From assembly GCA_937941555.1 (NCBI GenBank), contig CALDHJ010000141.1, positions 1-7,044 on the forward strand: a stretch of 7,044 nucleotides of DNA. The letters are read 5' to 3'. Position numbers and translations under genes: made by a program. Within the stretch, counting starts at the first letter, position 1. Each line of letters starts with the position of its first letter. Source of the stretch: an uncultured Granulosicoccaceae bacterium (GTDB lineage: Bacteria; Pseudomonadota; Gammaproteobacteria; CALCKW01). Shown here one piece after another: positions 6,376-7,044 of this stretch. A model generated the notes under the pieces. It saw only the letters and a list, made by a program, of their open reading frames with translations. It made no database searches and was not told where the DNA came from.

Positions 6376-6397
6376 CACCAGCGCGGCAGTGCGTGAC

Positions 6398-6428
6398 GTG
6401 ACGCCACGGATAACGCGCTGCCTATTAT
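6398..6428 (+). promoter_or_regulatory. Possible cas3 promoter
   Basis: TATTAT (6423-6428) is a 5/6 match to the -10 consensus. GTGACG (6398-6403) is a 4/6 match to -35, but the 19-nt spacer is long. TGACG occurs twice in tandem (6394-6398 and 6399-6403). Transcription would begin near 6435, about 57 nt before ATG 6492. Confidence 0.35.
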
Positions 6429-6491
6429 GGGTCTTGTCGTACGGTGTGCGTTGTGGTCATGCTGCTGAGCCATTCAGCGTGCTGCCCAGTC

Positions 6492-7044
6492 ATGTCCCCC
6501 ATCTCCGATGATCTGCCAGTGTACTGGCGTTACTGGGGCAAAACGGCCGGAAGTGAGGGCATGGGTGTTCATCTGCTGCCCTTTCACTTGCTCGACGTCG
6601 CAGCTGTAGCCCATCAATTGCTGCGGGCGGGTTCGAGCTGGTCCCGTCAGCTCTCGGCGCTGTCGCACCTTTGTGAAACAGAGGCGCGAGCGTTGTTGGT
6701 TCACCTGTGTGCACTGCACGATATCGGTAAATTCGCTGAAAGCTTCCAGTCCCTGCGCCCCGATCTGCGCCAGCACTACTGCCCGGACCAGCACATCGAG
6801 AGGACTGAGTACCGGGTAAGGCACGACACTTTGTGCTGGTTGTTGTGGGATCAATCATTGGGTGCGCACATTGAGCAAACGGTTTTGCACCACGACGACA
6901 CGTACGCCGGGCGCGACGCGTTGGACATTTGGATGCAAGCTGTGTCCGGTCACCACGGGGTGCCACCGGCGCACCCCGCGGAGCCCGTGGGGCAGCACTT
7001 CAGCGCAAGTGACATAGCGGCCGCAGTTGCATTCTTCGATGACT
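6492..7044 (+). CDS. cas3: Cas3 N-terminal HD nuclease domain (probable type I-E), 3'-truncated
   Basis: The frame is open for 184 codons to the window end. Cas3 is the nuclease-helicase recruited by Cascade to degrade target DNA in type I CRISPR interference; only part of its HD nuclease domain is seen. Ordered motifs match the HD domain: YWGK (residues 14-17), H32 in FHLLDVAAVA, H76-D77 in LHDIGKF followed by FQ (residues 85-86), H111, and H154-H155 in GHHGVPP. YWGK, HxLDVAAVA, LHDIGKFxxxFQ and GHHG all recur in E. coli type I-E Cas3 as I remember it, hence the subtype call; an HD-only Cas3'' cannot be excluded because the helicase part lies outside. ATG 6492 places YWGK as far from the start as in E. 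coli; ATG 6459 in the same frame is an alternative adding 11 residues. Neither has a clear Shine-Dalgarno. The gene diverges from the aquaporin, and the remaining cas genes and array should lie to the right. Confidence 0.85.
   Translation, partial: MSPISDDLPVYWRYWGKTAGSEGMGVHLLPFHLLDVAAVAHQLLRAGSSWSRQLSALSHLCETEARALLVHLCALHDIGKFAESFQSLRPDLRQHYCPDQHIERTEYRVRHDTLCWLLWDQSLGAHIEQTVLHHDDTYAGRDALDIWMQAVSGHHGVPPAHPAEPVGQHFSASDIAAAVAFFDD

Noticed and set aside
6241..6378. GTG 6378 as the aquaporin start, adding 46 residues
   Set aside because: It overlaps a TTGACA box, the added residues are polar and not MIP-like, and ATG 6240 has AGGA at good spacing.
6474..6966. Two overlapping - strand frames (6474-6854 and 6490-6966)
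   Set aside because: Both are antisense to the cas3 frame, whose HD motifs are in the right order; neither shadow frame shows a domain.
1..7044. CRISPR array, tRNA, rRNA or insertion sequence
   Set aside because: No regularly spaced repeats, no cloverleaf-like segment and no transposase were seen on reading both strands; the array expected from cas3 must lie outside.

Overview
The window is dense, GC-rich bacterial DNA (about 60% G+C by eye) with compact operons, GTG starts and Shine-Dalgarno sites. It fits a proteobacterium, most likely a gammaproteobacterium, but no gene here fixes the species. Four modules are present.

(1) Positions 1-3849, + strand: most of a glycerol-type ABC importer operon, in the order glpS (5' end cut off by the window), glpT, glpP, glpQ, glpU (DUF2160). 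This is the gene order of the glpSTPQUV glycerol transporter described in Rhizobium leguminosarum. The genes are 6 nt apart or less, or overlap, so they are probably one transcript. Two different ATPases power a heterodimeric permease (GlpP/GlpQ), and GlpU is a small membrane protein. The binding-protein gene glpV, usual after glpU, is not there. The operon instead meets a convergent gene across a 127-nt gap holding small GC-rich hairpins.

(2) Positions 5550-3977, - strand: a two-gene BlaI/M56 regulatory module. It encodes a BlaI/MecI-type winged-helix repressor and, 2 nt later, a membrane zinc peptidase of the BlaR1/MecR1 (M56) family that lacks the penicillin-sensing domain. A -35/-10 pair with 17-nt spacing and a palindrome inside the spacer lies just upstream, as expected for autorepression. 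No beta-lactamase gene is visible.

(3) Positions 6240-5569, - strand: an aquaporin-family channel with two NPA motifs. Val replaces the usual selectivity-filter Arg, which resembles the AqpS (arsenic-associated) branch.

(4) Positions 6492-7044, + strand, running off the end: the N-terminal HD nuclease domain of a Cas3 protein, most like type I-E. This implies that a CRISPR-Cas locus begins here and continues outside the window. The 251-nt interval between the aquaporin and cas3 starts is a divergent promoter region with several short inverted repeats.
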